Program-made: the position numbers and the translations under genes
Notes under the pieces: model-generated
The model's database searches: none
What the model was told of the DNA's origin: nothing
Seen by the model: the letters and a program-made list of their open reading frames with translations, nothing else
Part shown: positions 45,004 to 54,604 of the stretch, piece after piece
Layout of the letters: every line of letters begins with the position of its first letter
Position numbering within the stretch: position 1 is the first letter of the stretch
Source of the DNA: Pseudomonas kuykendallii
GTDB lineage: Bacteria; Pseudomonadota; Gammaproteobacteria; Pseudomonadales; Pseudomonadaceae
Length of the DNA: 64,000 nucleotides
Direction of reading: 5' to 3'
Assembly: GCF_900106975.1 (NCBI RefSeq)
Contig: NZ_FNNU01000001.1
Location: 742,260 to 806,259, forward strand

Positions 45004-45693
45004 CTACGCCGGGCGGAAATCCGCGCCGATCTGCAACGCCTCCAGCCGGGCGCGCAGCAATTCGGGAAAGCGCTTGAACCAGACCTGGTTCAGCGGTGAG
45101 GGATGCGGCAACGGGTGCAGACGCAGGCGCCGCGCGACACCCGCTTCGGACAGCTCGACCTCGATGTGCGCCGTGAAGCGGTCTTCGCGCTGCCAGAACG
45201 CTTCCAGCGCCCGGCGCACCTCGCGCGGCTGGTAGATGGCGAACCAGAGGAATGCCTCGCGGCCGAGGGTCACCACGTCGCGCCCCTGCCAGCCTTTCAG
45301 CAACAGCTCGCGCATCAGTGGATGGACGCGTCTCTTCACCGCCATCGACCAGGCCTTGTTGCCCAGCGGCTTGTACGGCACGGTGTTGATCCAGAAGAAC
45401 GGCCGGCCCACCCCGCGCAGCGCCTCGAAGTCGCTCGTCGACTCGCCGTGCAGCTGCCGGTAGAGCACCTTGCGCACGATCTGCCCGCCGCTGCCGATGA
45501 AGGGCTCGCCGTGGCACACCTCCTCGCGGCCAGGATCGCGGCCGAAGAATGCCAGAGGCGCGTGCGGGTCGCCGAGGCCGATGATCGGCTCCAGCGGGTC
45601 CTTGTCGAAGTGCGAATAGACGGCGAGGTCGATGCCGTCGGTCTGCTTCGCCTGCGCGCGAAACGCGCGGCGCAGCGCGGCGCTGATCGCCAC
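45004..45693 (-). CDS. Uracil-DNA-glycosylase-like protein
   Basis: This protein has about 229 residues. It contains LAFFGRDPGREEVCHGEPFI followed by GSGGQIVRKVL, the active-site layout of family 4/5 uracil-DNA glycosylases, and the C-terminal LHPLPHPSPLN motif. I do not see the four-cysteine iron-sulphur ligand set of classic family 4 enzymes. A GTG at 45693 is taken as the start because it begins just past the upstream stop; an ATG at 45744 would overlap the previous gene by 50 bp. It would excise uracil or another damaged base from DNA. Confidence 0.75.
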   Translation of the reverse strand: MAISAALRRAFRAQAKQTDGIDLAVYSHFDKDPLEPIIGLGDPHAPLAFFGRDPGREEVCHGEPFIGSGGQIVRKVLYRQLHGESTSDFEALRGVGRPFFWINTVPYKPLGNKAWSMAVKRRVHPLMRELLLKGWQGRDVVTLGREAFLWFAIYQPREVRRALEAFWQREDRFTAHIEVELSEAGVARRLRLHPLPHPSPLNQVWFKRFPELLRARLEALQIGADFRPA

Positions 45694-45694
45694 C

Positions 45695-46225
45695 CTAGAG
45701 GTCCGCGTCCTCGACCGGGCGCACTCGGGTGGCGTCCAGCGCATAGGCGGCGTCGGCCATGTCGTTGCTGACCTTCTCCACCTTCAGCGGCCCCTCGACC
45801 CACAGCGGCGCGTAGATGTCGGACAGCAAGATGCCCTTGGGATAGCGCACCAGCACGATCTGGTTCGGTGGTGGCGGCGGTACGTGGATGCAGGCGCCGG
45901 GATACGGCACGAGGAAGAACAGGGTGCTGCGCCCCTTGGCGTCCGACTCCAGCGGAACCGGATAACCGCCCAGGCGCAGCGCCTTGCCGTCGAGCTTGGC
46001 CACCGTCTTCGCCGAATACATCACCGCCGGCAATCCCTTCTCCTGCTTGATGCCGCCCTTGGCGCTGAAGCCCTTGCCTTCGGGGGTGTCATGGCTGATC
46101 TCGGGCATCTGCTCGAGCGCCTTGCGGTCCGACGGCGGCATCAGTTCCAGCCAGTCGGTTTCAGGCAGCTCGGCATGAACCAGGGAAGACAGCAGGCACA
46201 GCAGCAACAGAGAGAGTCGGCGCAT
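45695..46225 (-). CDS. Exported DUF3299-type protein
   Basis: This 176-residue protein starts MRRLSLLLLCLLSSLVHAEL, a clear signal peptide; an ATG at 46258 adds a non-signal head. The mature part has PYPGACIHVPPPPPNQIVLV, the signature of DUF3299 proteins, in a compact all-beta-type domain. The function of the family is not known to me. It lies 46 bp downstream of the GlsB/YeaQ gene on the same strand. Confidence 0.8.
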   Translation of the reverse strand: MRRLSLLLLCLLSSLVHAELPETDWLELMPPSDRKALEQMPEISHDTPEGKGFSAKGGIKQEKGLPAVMYSAKTVAKLDGKALRLGGYPVPLESDAKGRSTLFFLVPYPGACIHVPPPPPNQIVLVRYPKGILLSDIYAPLWVEGPLKVEKVSNDMADAAYALDATRVRPVEDADL

Positions 46226-46271
46226 GGATTCGGTCGAAGAGAGGGGGGTGGGCCGCAAGCGGCCCGATCGG

Positions 46272-46520
46272 TCAGCGTTTGCGGCTGACCAGGCCGTAGA
46301 TCACCAGCAGGATGATCGCACCGACGACCGCGCCGATAAAGCCCGCCGCTTCGCCGGCCTGGTAGATGCCCACGGCCTGGCCGCCATAGGTCGCCAGCAG
46401 TGCGCCGCCGATGCCCAGCAGGATGGTCATGATCCATCCCATGCTGTCATCGCCAGGCTTGAGGAAGCGTGCGACCAGGCCGACGATCAGGCCGATGAAG
46501 ATGGTTCCGATGATGCCCAT
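46272..46520 (-). CDS. GlsB/YeaQ/YmgE-family small membrane protein
   Basis: This 82-residue protein has three glycine-rich membrane segments (GIIGTIFIGLIVGLVARFL, WIMTILLGIGGALLATYGG, FIGAVVGAIILLVIYGLV) and a short basic end, typical of this stress-linked transglycosylase-associated family. GGAGATTC before the ATG fixes the start at 46520. A longer open frame upstream to 46631 is not credible. Confidence 0.9.
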   Translation of the reverse strand: MGIIGTIFIGLIVGLVARFLKPGDDSMGWIMTILLGIGGALLATYGGQAVGIYQAGEAAGFIGAVVGAIILLVIYGLVSRKR

Positions 46521-46665
46521 GCGAATCTCCTGAATATGAAAGAGACGCGGCAAAGCGCCGCGTTGTGCATGGGACCGGAGAGGACAAACGCAAGTTCGCG
46601 AAAAACTGCGCAAGGCCCGCGGGAGAGCCACGCGAGCGGCGCCGGGCGCGCGGGTTCGGCGTGGC

Positions 46666-47751
46666 TCAGACCTTGGCGATCAGCGCTTCGACGGCGGCGA
46701 TGCGCTGTTTCAGCGTCGCGGCATCGGCGCTGCGCAGGGTGGCGTGGCCGACCTTGCGCCCGGCCTTGAAGGCCTTGCCGTAGTGGTGCAGGTGGCAGTC
46801 GGCGAGCGCCACGACCTGCTCGGTGGGCGGCACTTCGCCGATGAAGTTGAGCATCGCGCTCGCGCCGAGGGCGGCGGTGGAGCCCAGCGGCAGGCCGACG
46901 ACCGCGCGCAGGTGGTTCTCGAACTGGCTGCACTCGGCGCCTTCGATGGTCCAGTGCCCGGAGTTGTGCACGCGCGGGGCGATCTCGTTGGCCTTCAGCC
47001 CGCCGTCCACTTCGAAGAACTCGAAGGCCAGCACGCCGACGTAGTCGAGTTTGTTCAGCACGCGGCCAACGTAATCCTCGGCGAGCGCCTGCAGCGGATG
47101 CACGGTGCTGGCCACCGAGAGACGCAGGATGCCGTTGTCGTGGGTGTTGTGCACCAAGGGGTAGAAGCGCGTTTCGCCGTCACGGGCGCGCACCGCGATC
47201 AGCGAGACTTCCCCGGTGAAGGGCACGAAGCCCTCGAGGATGCAGGGCACGCCGCCCAGTTCGGCGAACGCGCCGGCCACGTCGGCCGGGGTGCGCAGGA
47301 CCTTCTGCCCCTTGCCGTCGTAGCCCAGGGTGCGGGTCTTCATCACCGCCGGCAGGCCGATGGCGGCCACCGCGGCGTCGAGATCGGCCTGCGAATGGAG
47401 GTCGGCGAATTCCGGCGTCGGAATGCCCAGCTCCTTGAACATCGATTTCTCGAACCAGCGATCACGGGCTATGCGCAGCGATTCCGCGTTCGGGTAGACG
47501 GGCACGAACTGCGAGAGGAAGGCCACGGTTTCCGCCGGCACGCTCTCGAACTCGAAGGTCACCAGGTCCACTTCGTCGGCCAGCTGGCGCAAGTGGTCCT
47601 GATCGCCGTAATCGGCGCGGATGTGCTCGCCGAGGGCGGCGGCGCAGGCATCCGGCGCGGGGTCGAGGAACGCGAAGTCCATCCCCAGCGGAGTTCCCGC
47701 CAGGGCCAGCATGCGGCCCAGTTGGCCGCCACCGATCACGCCGATCTTCAT
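46666..47751 (-). CDS. purK: N5-carboxyaminoimidazole ribonucleotide synthase
   Basis: This 361-residue ATP-grasp enzyme converts AIR, bicarbonate and ATP to N5-CAIR in purine synthesis. [19 protein letters not shown] is at the start, LPAVMKTRTLGYDGKGQKVL in the ATP site, and EIAPRVHNSGHWTIEG is the family motif. The ATG shares one base with the purE stop (TGATG), so the pair is coupled. Confidence 0.96.
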   Translation of the reverse strand: MKIGVIGGGQLGRMLALAGTPLGMDFAFLDPAPDACAAALGEHIRADYGDQDHLRQLADEVDLVTFEFESVPAETVAFLSQFVPVYPNAESLRIARDRWFEKSMFKELGIPTPEFADLHSQADLDAAVAAIGLPAVMKTRTLGYDGKGQKVLRTPADVAGAFAELGGVPCILEGFVPFTGEVSLIAVRARDGETRFYPLVHNTHDNGILRLSVASTVHPLQALAEDYVGRVLNKLDYVGVLAFEFFEVDGGLKANEIAPRVHNSGHWTIEGAECSQFENHLRAVVGLPLGSTAALGASAMLNFIGEVPPTEQVVALADCHLHHYGKAFKAGRKVGHATLRSADAATLKQRIAAVEALIAKV

Positions 47752-48242
47752 CACTGAGCCCTCGGGTCCGGGTTGTCCAGTACGGTCTGGGTCTGCTCGT
47801 CGCGGAACTGCTTGAGCGCGACGTGGAACTGCGGGTGCGTGTGGCCGAGGATGCTCGCCGCCAGCAGCGCCGCATTCACCGCGCCGGCCTTGCCGATGGC
47901 GAGGGTGGCGACCGGAATGCCGGCGGGCATCTGCACGATGGACAGCAGCGAGTCGACGCCCGACAGCATCGACGACTGCACCGGCACACCCAGCACCGGC
48001 AGGTGGGTCTTGGCCGCGCACATGCCCGGCAGGTGCGCGGCGCCGCCGGCGCCGGCGATGATCACCTGGATACCGCGCTCCTCGGCCTGCTCGGCGTACT
48101 GGAACAGCAGGTCCGGCGTGCGGTGCGCGGAGACCACCTTCACCTCGAACGGTATGCCGAGTTTTTCCAGCATCTCGGCGGTGTGACTGAGGGTGGACCA
48201 GTCGGACTTGGAGCCCATGATCACGCCTACCAGTGCGCTCAT
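47751..48242 (-). CDS. purE: N5-carboxyaminoimidazole ribonucleotide mutase
   Basis: This 163-residue class I PurE has [50 protein letters not shown] and [22 protein letters not shown], all active-site motifs. It converts N5-CAIR to CAIR. The purEK order next to the aspA/LysR region recalls the P. aeruginosa PA5425-PA5429 neighbourhood, here with an iron-uptake set and a lactate permease in between. Confidence 0.96.
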   Translation of the reverse strand: MSALVGVIMGSKSDWSTLSHTAEMLEKLGIPFEVKVVSAHRTPDLLFQYAEQAEERGIQVIIAGAGGAAHLPGMCAAKTHLPVLGVPVQSSMLSGVDSLLSIVQMPAGIPVATLAIGKAGAVNAALLAASILGHTHPQFHVALKQFRDEQTQTVLDNPDPRAQ

Positions 48243-48262
48243 CGTCGTGCCTCTTGCGTCGG

Positions 48263-48316
48263 GCGCCCGCGGGCGCAGAAACCAACAAGCCACGCTGGAG
48301 ACCAGGCGTGGCTTGT
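48263..48316 (-). other. Hairpins in the purE leader
   Basis: ACAAGCCACGC (48285-48295) pairs perfectly with GCGTGGCTTGT (48306-48316), 11 bp with a 10-base loop, 43 bp before the purE start. Next to it is the palindrome GCGCCCGCGGGCGC (about 48264-48277). No T tract or known riboswitch fold is apparent; it could be a transcript-stability or regulatory element. Confidence 0.45.
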
Positions 48317-48465
48317 GTGCGAAGCGACCGTGCCGGGCCGCGAAGGCCGCGCAGTATAACCCAAGGCGCAAGCGGCGACAGCCCGCCGTTCGGCGCCCCC
48401 GAAGCCTGCCGCGCATCGCCCCCGCCGCGCCGCAAACGGCGTCCGCAGGTGCTCGCCCGACGGTG

Positions 48466-50865
48466 CTAGAAGCTGACGGTGGTGGACACCAGGAATTGCC
48501 GCGCCTCGCCGACCGAAACGTAGTTGCGGCTGGCGCTGGACGAGTAGTAGCGGCGATCGAAGAGGTTCTTCACGTTGAACTGGAAGCCGACGTCGTGGCC
48601 GCCCAGGCGCGTGTCGTAGCTGGCGAAGGCGTCGGCCACCGTGTAGGCCGGCAGGTCGAAGGTGTTGCTGGCGTCGCCGGCACGCTCGCCGACGTGCCGC
48701 GCGCCGGCGCCCAGGCGCAGGTTGTCGCCGCCGAACAGCGAACCGACCTGGTACACCGCCGACAGCGACGCGGTGTTCCGCGCCACGTTCTGCAGACGAT
48801 TGCCCTGGTAGAGCGGGTCCTCGGTGACCTCGGCATCCAGCCAGGCGTAGCTGCCGATCAGGCTCCAGCGTTCGCTGAGCTGGCCGCTGACATCCAGTTC
48901 CAGGCCGTAGGAGCGCACTTTGCCCGCCGCGCGGCTGACGGTGGAGCCGCCCACCTCCTCGGTGACCAGCACGTTGCGCTTGTGGATGTCGAACAGCGCC
49001 AGGTTGGCGGTGACCCGGTCCGGGATATCCAGCTTGGCGCCCAGCTCCCAGGACTTGCCCTCCTCCGGCGCGACGGACGAATCGATCACTGCATCGCTGG
49101 CCAACGGCGCGATGGTCGAGTTCGGCTTGAACGACTCGCTGTAGCTGGCATACAGCGAGAAGCTATCGTCGAAGCGGTAGACCACGCCGCCGCGCGGCAC
49201 CCAGACCTGGCCATTGATGTTGGTGTTGGCCCGGAATGGCCGGCCGCGCCCGGCGTACTGGTCGTAGATCAGGTAGCGGCCGCCGGCGACCAGGATCCAG
49301 TGCTCGTCCAGGTGCAGCGAGTCCTGCAGGTACAGCGAGTCGGTGCGCAGCTTGTCGGTCTGGTCGCTCGATCCGGCATCGGCCACGTCGGACGGATCGA
49401 CCGTGCCATAGACCGGATCGTCGTAGTTCAGCGGACTGTTGCCGCCACGAATCAGGTCGGCGCGGAAGATCTTGCGCTTCTCGCTGTCGATGCCCACCAC
49501 CAGTTCGTTGCGATAGCCGGCGATCTGCAGGTCGCCACTCAGGCTGGCGGTGGCGAAACTGTCGCTGCTGACCGCGCCGTGGGTGCCGTCGATACGCCGC
49601 GTCACGGTGCCGTTGCCGTTGACGCCCGTCACCCGCGCCTGGTTGTCGTCGTAGGTCTCGCGGGTCCAGCCGTAGGCGAAGTTGGCCTTCCAGGTTTCGT
49701 CCAGGCGGTGCTCGACGGCCAGCCGGGTCAGGTCCGAACGCCCTTCGGTGACGTTGAAGGCCTCGTCCAGCCGGCGTGTGCGCGGGATGTCCAGCGGCTT
49801 CAGGGTTGCCGGATTGATCGCCGTGCCGCGGTCGAACGGGGTCTCGAACTCGCGATGCTCGTAGCTCAGGTTGACCGTGGTGTCCTCGCCGTACCAGGCC
49901 AGCGACGGCGCCACCAGAGTCTCGCGGAAGTTGCCGAAGTTGCGCCAGTAATCCTCCTCCTGGTGGTCGACGATCATCCGGTAGGCCAGCCCGCTGTCAC
50001 CCAACGCGCCGGTGCTGTCCAGCCCGCCGCCGCTACCGCTCTTGCCGTGGGCGTAGGTCGAGCCACGCAGGGTCAGGGCGTTGTACTGCTCCAGCTGCGG
50101 CTTCTTGCTGACCACGTTGACGATTCCGCCCGGGTCCTGGATGCCGTAGAGCAGCGCCGCCGGGCCCTTGAGCACTTCGACGTGGTCGGCGCTGGCGCTG
50201 AGGCTGCGGCCGAGGATCGACGGCAGGCCGTCGCGCATGATCGAGCCGTCGCGGTTGTCGCCGAAGCCGCGCTTGCTCACCGCGTCCTGGGTGCTGCCGA
50301 GGGTGTTGGCCTGGGTGATGCCGCTGATGTTGTTCAGCGCGTCGTCGAGGTTGCGCGGTTTCTGGTCGCGCAGCACCTGGGCCGGAACCACGTTGACGGT
50401 CTGCGGCACTTCCAGGAGCGGGGCGCCGCTGCGGGTGATCGAGGGTGTGCCGCTGGGCTGATAGCTGTAGCGGCTGGCGTCCTCGGCGGTCACCGTCAGG
50501 CCATCCAGGTTCATCGCCTGCGTCGCGGCCTGTGGCTCGACGGTGAAGGTTCGTTCGTCGACCTGGCGGGACGCGTAGCCACTGCCCGCCAGCAACCGCT
50601 GCAGTGCCTGCGCGGCACTCATCGAGCCCTCGAGCGCCGGCGCGCCGAGCGTAGCCGGCAAGGCGCTGGTGTAGACCACCGCCAGACCGGTGATGCGGCT
50701 GAACTGGTCGAGCGACTGCGCCAGCGGCTGCGCGGCGAGGGAGAACCGGAAGCGCCCTTCGACCTGCTCCGCGGTGGATTGCGCGTGGGCGGGCGCCGGC
50801 AGGCCAACGCCGAGGAACAGCAGAGCGGCGGCGAACGGAGTGAGCGGCGGGAAGGGGCGTTTCAT
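48466..50865 (-). CDS. TonB-dependent siderophore receptor with FecA-type signalling domain
   Basis: This 799-residue outer-membrane receptor has a signal peptide ending PAPAHA. An STN secretin/TonB N-terminal domain (about 38-110, [20 protein letters not shown]) marks a receptor that signals to an anti-sigma factor. The plug follows ([39 protein letters not shown]), then a 22-strand-type barrel with [11 protein letters not shown] and a terminal aromatic VSTTVSF. It takes up a ferric siderophore, probably of the FpvA/FoxA class; the ligand is unknown. It is followed upstream by its FecR/FecI pair. Confidence 0.94.
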   Translation of the reverse strand: MKRPFPPLTPFAAALLFLGVGLPAPAHAQSTAEQVEGRFRFSLAAQPLAQSLDQFSRITGLAVVYTSALPATLGAPALEGSMSAAQALQRLLAGSGYASRQVDERTFTVEPQAATQAMNLDGLTVTAEDASRYSYQPSGTPSITRSGAPLLEVPQTVNVVPAQVLRDQKPRNLDDALNNISGITQANTLGSTQDAVSKRGFGDNRDGSIMRDGLPSILGRSLSASADHVEVLKGPAALLYGIQDPGGIVNVVSKKPQLEQYNALTLRGSTYAHGKSGSGGGLDSTGALGDSGLAYRMIVDHQEEDYWRNFGNFRETLVAPSLAWYGEDTTVNLSYEHREFETPFDRGTAINPATLKPLDIPRTRRLDEAFNVTEGRSDLTRLAVEHRLDETWKANFAYGWTRETYDDNQARVTGVNGNGTVTRRIDGTHGAVSSDSFATASLSGDLQIAGYRNELVVGIDSEKRKIFRADLIRGGNSPLNYDDPVYGTVDPSDVADAGSSDQTDKLRTDSLYLQDSLHLDEHWILVAGGRYLIYDQYAGRGRPFRANTNINGQVWVPRGGVVYRFDDSFSLYASYSESFKPNSTIAPLASDAVIDSSVAPEEGKSWELGAKLDIPDRVTANLALFDIHKRNVLVTEEVGGSTVSRAAGKVRSYGLELDVSGQLSERWSLIGSYAWLDAEVTEDPLYQGNRLQNVARNTASLSAVYQVGSLFGGDNLRLGAGARHVGERAGDASNTFDLPAYTVADAFASYDTRLGGHDVGFQFNVKNLFDRRYYSSSASRNYVSVGEARQFLVSTTVSF

Positions 50866-50994
50866 CGTGCGGTCTCCGTAGAGGAAATGGCGTTGATGCG
50901 AATTGATCGCACCACCACTACACGAAGCCGCCGCGCGTTTACCTCACTTGGACGCGGAAAATAATCGCCGCCGACGGGAAAAAGTGCCGCCGGC

Positions 50995-51978
50995 TCAGCG
51001 GATGAGGATCAGCCGATCGAACAGCAGCGTGCTCTGGCAACCGAGCACGGCGCACAGCGAAGCCACTGCGGACGGGGCGTCGTCGCCGGCGACAGACACG
51101 CTGACACGGCGCGCGGCGAGGGCTGGGTCGAGGAGCAGGATGCGCCCGCGGTAGCGGCTGCCCAGGGCCTCCAGCACCTCGCCCAACGGCGCCTGGAGGA
51201 AACTCAGCCGACCGTCGCGCCAGGCCAGCGCCAAGTGGCTGTCCACGGCATGCGGCTCGCCGAGGTGCCCGTCGGCCAGGCGCACGCGCTGGTTGGCGCC
51301 GAGCACGCGGGTTTCACCGGCGGCGGCGACTTCCACGCGGCCTTCTTCGACGGTGACCGCCGTGCCCGACGCCTGGCGACGCACCTCGAAGGCGGTGCCG
51401 AGTACCCGCGTGATGCTGTCGCCGGTTTCGACCTGGAACGGACGGCCGTCATGCGCGACCTTGAACCAGGCGCCGCCGCGCAACAGTTCGACTCGCCGCA
51501 GCGGCCCTTCGATACGAACGTTCAGCGCGCTGTCGGCATCCAGCAACACGCGCGAGCCGTCGCCCAGGTTCAGCTCGCGCACTTCACCGGCGGCGCTGAC
51601 TTCATCGGCGCGCAGGTTCTGCCACGCCTGTACCGGACGCAGCCAGCCGCCGCCCCAGAGCACCAGCAGCAGGCAGCAGGCGCCGGCCAGCGCGCCGGGC
51701 CAGTGGCCGAGCAGCGGCAGCCGGTTTTTGCGCCGAAGGGTCTGCAGATAGCCCTGCAACGCGCGCGCCTCCTCGTCGGCGAGCGACCGCGCCGGCGCTT
51801 CGCTGACGCTCCACAGCGCCTCGGCGCGGGCGTAGGCGTCCAGATGCCGGGGGTCGGCCGCCAGCCAGCGGATGAACGCGTGGGCATGGCGATGCGGCGC
51901 GCGACGGCGGCGCAGCAGCCAGCGCCAGGCTTCACGCTCCTGGCGGGCGGTCGGTGAATCGGACGCGGGCGCTGTCAT
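50995..51978 (-). CDS. FecR-type transmembrane anti-sigma / sigma regulator
   Basis: This 327-residue protein has an N-terminal cytoplasmic sigma-binding part (WRWLLRRRRAPHRHAHAFIRWLAADPRHLDAYA), one membrane segment (ALAGACCLLLVLWGGGW) and a periplasmic FecR domain (VRELNLGDGSRVLLDADSALNV, VLGTAFEVR). A C-terminal STN-binding part follows. It relays the receptor signal to the sigma factor. AGGAA upstream supports 51978. It overlaps the sigma gene stop by 4 bp. Confidence 0.92.
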   Translation of the reverse strand: MTAPASDSPTARQEREAWRWLLRRRRAPHRHAHAFIRWLAADPRHLDAYARAEALWSVSEAPARSLADEEARALQGYLQTLRRKNRLPLLGHWPGALAGACCLLLVLWGGGWLRPVQAWQNLRADEVSAAGEVRELNLGDGSRVLLDADSALNVRIEGPLRRVELLRGGAWFKVAHDGRPFQVETGDSITRVLGTAFEVRRQASGTAVTVEEGRVEVAAAGETRVLGANQRVRLADGHLGEPHAVDSHLALAWRDGRLSFLQAPLGEVLEALGSRYRGRILLLDPALAARRVSVSVAGDDAPSAVASLCAVLGCQSTLLFDRLILIR

Positions 51979-52547
51979 GCTGGGCTTCCTGGCGCTGAGC
52001 TTTCCCTGGCTGGAGCCGGCGGATTCGCCAGGCTCGCCTTGCAGGCCTCGAGGGCGCGCATCATATGTTTTTCCACCGCGCTTTGGGACACGCCGACGGC
52101 CCGGGCGATCTCGCCATAGGTGCAGCCGTGGATGCGGTTGAGCAGGAAGATGTGCCGGGTGCGCTCCGGCAGGCCGCGCAGCGCCGCGTCCACATTGCGC
52201 AGGTCGTCGCCGGCCAGCAGCCCGGCTTCCAGCGCATCCGGGCGCTGTTCGTCGGGCACCGGGAAGGCGTTGAGCGTGCGACTGCGCGAACCTTCCAGGC
52301 GCAGGTGGTCGATGGCCAGGTTGCGCGCGCAGCGCAACAGGTAGGTGCCCATTTCCTCGACCTGCAGCACCGGCCGGCGCCAGAAGCGCAGGAACAGGTC
52401 CTGGACCAGATCGGCGGCGGTGGCGCGGCAACCGACCTGGCGGCTGACCAGCGACTCCAGGCGCTGGCGGTTGGCGAGGAACACGCGCAGGAAATCCTCC
52501 TGGGAATCCAGCGGCGGCGGCTCGGGGGAAGGGCGATCGGGAGTCAT
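51975..52547 (-). CDS. FecI-type ECF sigma factor
   Basis: This 190-residue sigma-70 factor has region 2 (SRQVGCRATAADLVQDLFLRFWRR, LLRCARNLAIDHLR) and region 4 (LPERTRHIFLLNRIHGCTYGEIARAVGVSQSAVEKHM). It should transcribe the downstream receptor gene when iron is low and the siderophore is bound. A Fur-like box lies 54 bp upstream. The site before its ATG is weak, and no better start is available. Confidence 0.93.
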   Translation of the reverse strand: MTPDRPSPEPPPLDSQEDFLRVFLANRQRLESLVSRQVGCRATAADLVQDLFLRFWRRPVLQVEEMGTYLLRCARNLAIDHLRLEGSRSRTLNAFPVPDEQRPDALEAGLLAGDDLRNVDAALRGLPERTRHIFLLNRIHGCTYGEIARAVGVSQSAVEKHMMRALEACKASLANPPAPARESSAPGSPA

Positions 52548-52600
52548 TGCACGACGGCGTCACGGCTGTGCGCCGGGGCGGCGCGACGAAATGACTCAAA

Positions 52601-52615
52601 TGATAATGCTTATCA
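52601..52615 (-). promoter_or_regulatory. Fur box upstream of the FecI gene
   Basis: AAATGATAATGCTTATCAGG contains the perfect palindrome TGATAA-TGC-TTATCA and closely matches the 19-bp Fur consensus. It lies 54 bp before the sigma-factor start, so iron should repress sigma, anti-sigma and, through sigma, the receptor. Confidence 0.85.
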
Positions 52616-52628
52616 GGAAACTTCGATA

Positions 52629-52650
52629 GCGACCGGCGAGGACCGGTCGC
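52629..52650 (-). terminator. Hairpin between lldP and the FecI promoter
   Basis: GCGACCGG / CCGGTCGC form a perfect 8-bp stem with a 6-base loop, 70 bp past the lactate-permease stop. It is followed on the minus strand by ATCGAAGTTT, so termination is only possible. Confidence 0.4.
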
Positions 52651-52719
52651 GATTTCGCTTCGCGGCCATCCCGCGCGGATGGCCGGATCGTGACGGGCGC
52701 TGCGGGCCCGTCGTCGGCG

Positions 52720-54483
52720 TCAGTGCCCGCCCACCACCATCGCGGTGAACGGCGAGACGTACGCCTGCAGCGTCACCAGCAGGCCGACCAGCACGGCCAG
52801 CACGATGGAGTGGAAGAAGACGTAGCGCAGGATTTCACCCTCGTGCCCGTACCAGCGCGTCGCGGTTGAGGCGACCACGATCGACTGCGCATCGACCATC
52901 TTGCCCATCACCCCGCCGGAACTGTTGGCCGCCGCCATCAGCACCGGGCTCAGCCCGAGCTGTTCGGCGGTGACCTTCTGCAGGCCGCCGAAGAGCACGT
53001 TGGACGCGGTATCCGAGCCGGTCAGCGCCACCCCCAGCCAGCCGAGCAGCGTGCCGAACAGCGGGTAGAAGATCCCCGTCGCGGCGAACGCCAGGCCCAT
53101 GGTCGCGTCCAGCCCCGAGTAGCGCGTGAGGAAACCGAGCGCGAGCATCGCCACGATGGTGATCAGCGAGTAGCGCACCACCCAGATCGTTTTCACGTAA
53201 TGCCTGGCCAGCGCCAGTGGCGAGTAGCCCATCAGCAGACCGCCGATGATCGCCGCCAGGAGGATGCCGCTGCCGGTCGAGGTGAACCAGTTGAACTTGT
53301 ACAGCGCCTCCTCGGTTTTCGCCTGGGGCACGACCGGCGGCACCTTCTCGATCTTCTGGTGGATGGCGTCGAAGGTCAGCACCGGCGAGAAGATCGGGTT
53401 GGCCTCGGTCTTCGGCTTGCCGGTGGGGTCGAGCAGCACCGCGCCGGTCTGCGGATCGAGCGCGGGACGGGTATCGAACATCGACTTGAAGCCCTGGGTG
53501 CCCCAGGCGAAGACGAACACGGTGAGGATGATCCACGGCATCCAGGCGCGCAGCACGGCGCGCTGGCCGTCGCCGGAGAACGCCGCGGCGCCGCCGGGCT
53601 TCTCATCCGGATCGACATCCACCTTGGAATTGTCGACGCGGCCCGACAGCGCCGCCGAGGTGTGGACGGTCTTCGGTTTCCAGACCCGGAGGAAGCCGGT
53701 CAGGCAGGCCATCGAGATCAGCGCCGCGATTACGTCCACCAGCATCGGACCGTGGTAGTTGGAGACGATGAACTGCGGCACGGCGAAGGTGACCCCCGCG
53801 ATCAGGATCGCCGGCCAGATTTCCATCATCTTGCGCCAGCCGGCGAAGGCCCAGATCAGCCAGAACGGCACGATCACCGAGAAGAACGGCAGTTGCCGGC
53901 CGACCATCGCCGACAGCTCCATCTCGTCCAGCCCGGTGACCTTGGCCAGGGTGATGATCGGCGTGCCCAGCGCGCCGAACGCCACCGGCGCGGTGTTGGC
54001 GATCAGCGCCAGGCCGGAGGCCGCCAGCGGCGAGAAACCGAGGCCGATGAGGATCGCCCCGGTCACCGCCACCGGCGTGCCGAAGCCCGCCGCGCCCTCG
54101 AAGAAGGCACCGAAGCAGAAGGCGATCAGCAGCAGCTGCAGGCGCCGGTCGTCGGTGATTCGCGCCAGGGAGTCCTGCAGCACCTTGAACGAGCCGTTCT
54201 CGGTGGTCAGGCGGTGCAGGAAGATGATGTTGAGGACGATCCAGCCGATCGGCAGCAGGCCGTTGGCCGCGCCGTAGAGCGCCGCCGAACCGGCCATGCC
54301 GGCGGGCATGCCGAAGGCGAAGATCGCGATGACCAGCGCCGAGCCCAGCGCCATCAAGGCCGCCAGGTGTGCCTTGACGTGGAAGAAGGCCAGCGCCGCG
54401 AGCATCACGACCACCGGGACGGCGGCCATCAACGTCGAGAAAAGCGCATTGCCAAAGGGGTCGTAGAGTTGTTGCCAGATCAT
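52720..54483 (-). CDS. lldP: L-lactate / glycolate permease, LctP family
   Basis: This 587-residue symporter has about 12-14 membrane segments. It starts MIWQQLYDPFGNALFSTLMA and carries the family motifs CFGAFFEGAAGFGTPVAVTGA, LIANTAPVAFGALGTPIITLA and LTGSDTASNVLFGGLQ, and AAANSSGGVMGKMVDAQSIV. GAGG before the ATG fixes 54483. No lldR, lldD or glycolate oxidase genes are adjacent, so the substrate could be lactate or glycolate. The gene stands alone between the iron set and the LysR gene. Confidence 0.9.
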   Translation of the reverse strand: MIWQQLYDPFGNALFSTLMAAVPVVVMLAALAFFHVKAHLAALMALGSALVIAIFAFGMPAGMAGSAALYGAANGLLPIGWIVLNIIFLHRLTTENGSFKVLQDSLARITDDRRLQLLLIAFCFGAFFEGAAGFGTPVAVTGAILIGLGFSPLAASGLALIANTAPVAFGALGTPIITLAKVTGLDEMELSAMVGRQLPFFSVIVPFWLIWAFAGWRKMMEIWPAILIAGVTFAVPQFIVSNYHGPMLVDVIAALISMACLTGFLRVWKPKTVHTSAALSGRVDNSKVDVDPDEKPGGAAAFSGDGQRAVLRAWMPWIILTVFVFAWGTQGFKSMFDTRPALDPQTGAVLLDPTGKPKTEANPIFSPVLTFDAIHQKIEKVPPVVPQAKTEEALYKFNWFTSTGSGILLAAIIGGLLMGYSPLALARHYVKTIWVVRYSLITIVAMLALGFLTRYSGLDATMGLAFAATGIFYPLFGTLLGWLGVALTGSDTASNVLFGGLQKVTAEQLGLSPVLMAAANSSGGVMGKMVDAQSIVVASTATRWYGHEGEILRYVFFHSIVLAVLVGLLVTLQAYVSPFTAMVVGGH

Positions 54484-54604
54484 GTGCCACCTCGTTTTTA
54501 TTGTTAGTAGCGAACGGTGAAGAGCGGTCTTCAAGCACGAAAAGCAGCAGGAGTATAGGTCGTTTTTCCACCCTGCCAGGCCGATCGAAAAAAGCCCGGA
54601 AAGC

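Noticed and set aside
48263-48316. The purE leader hairpins considered as a purine riboswitch
   Set aside because: None of the conserved purine-riboswitch loop bases are visible; the stems are simple inverted repeats.
48193-50964. A long plus-strand frame opposite the TonB receptor
   Set aside because: The receptor has complete motifs; the opposite frame is compositional noise.
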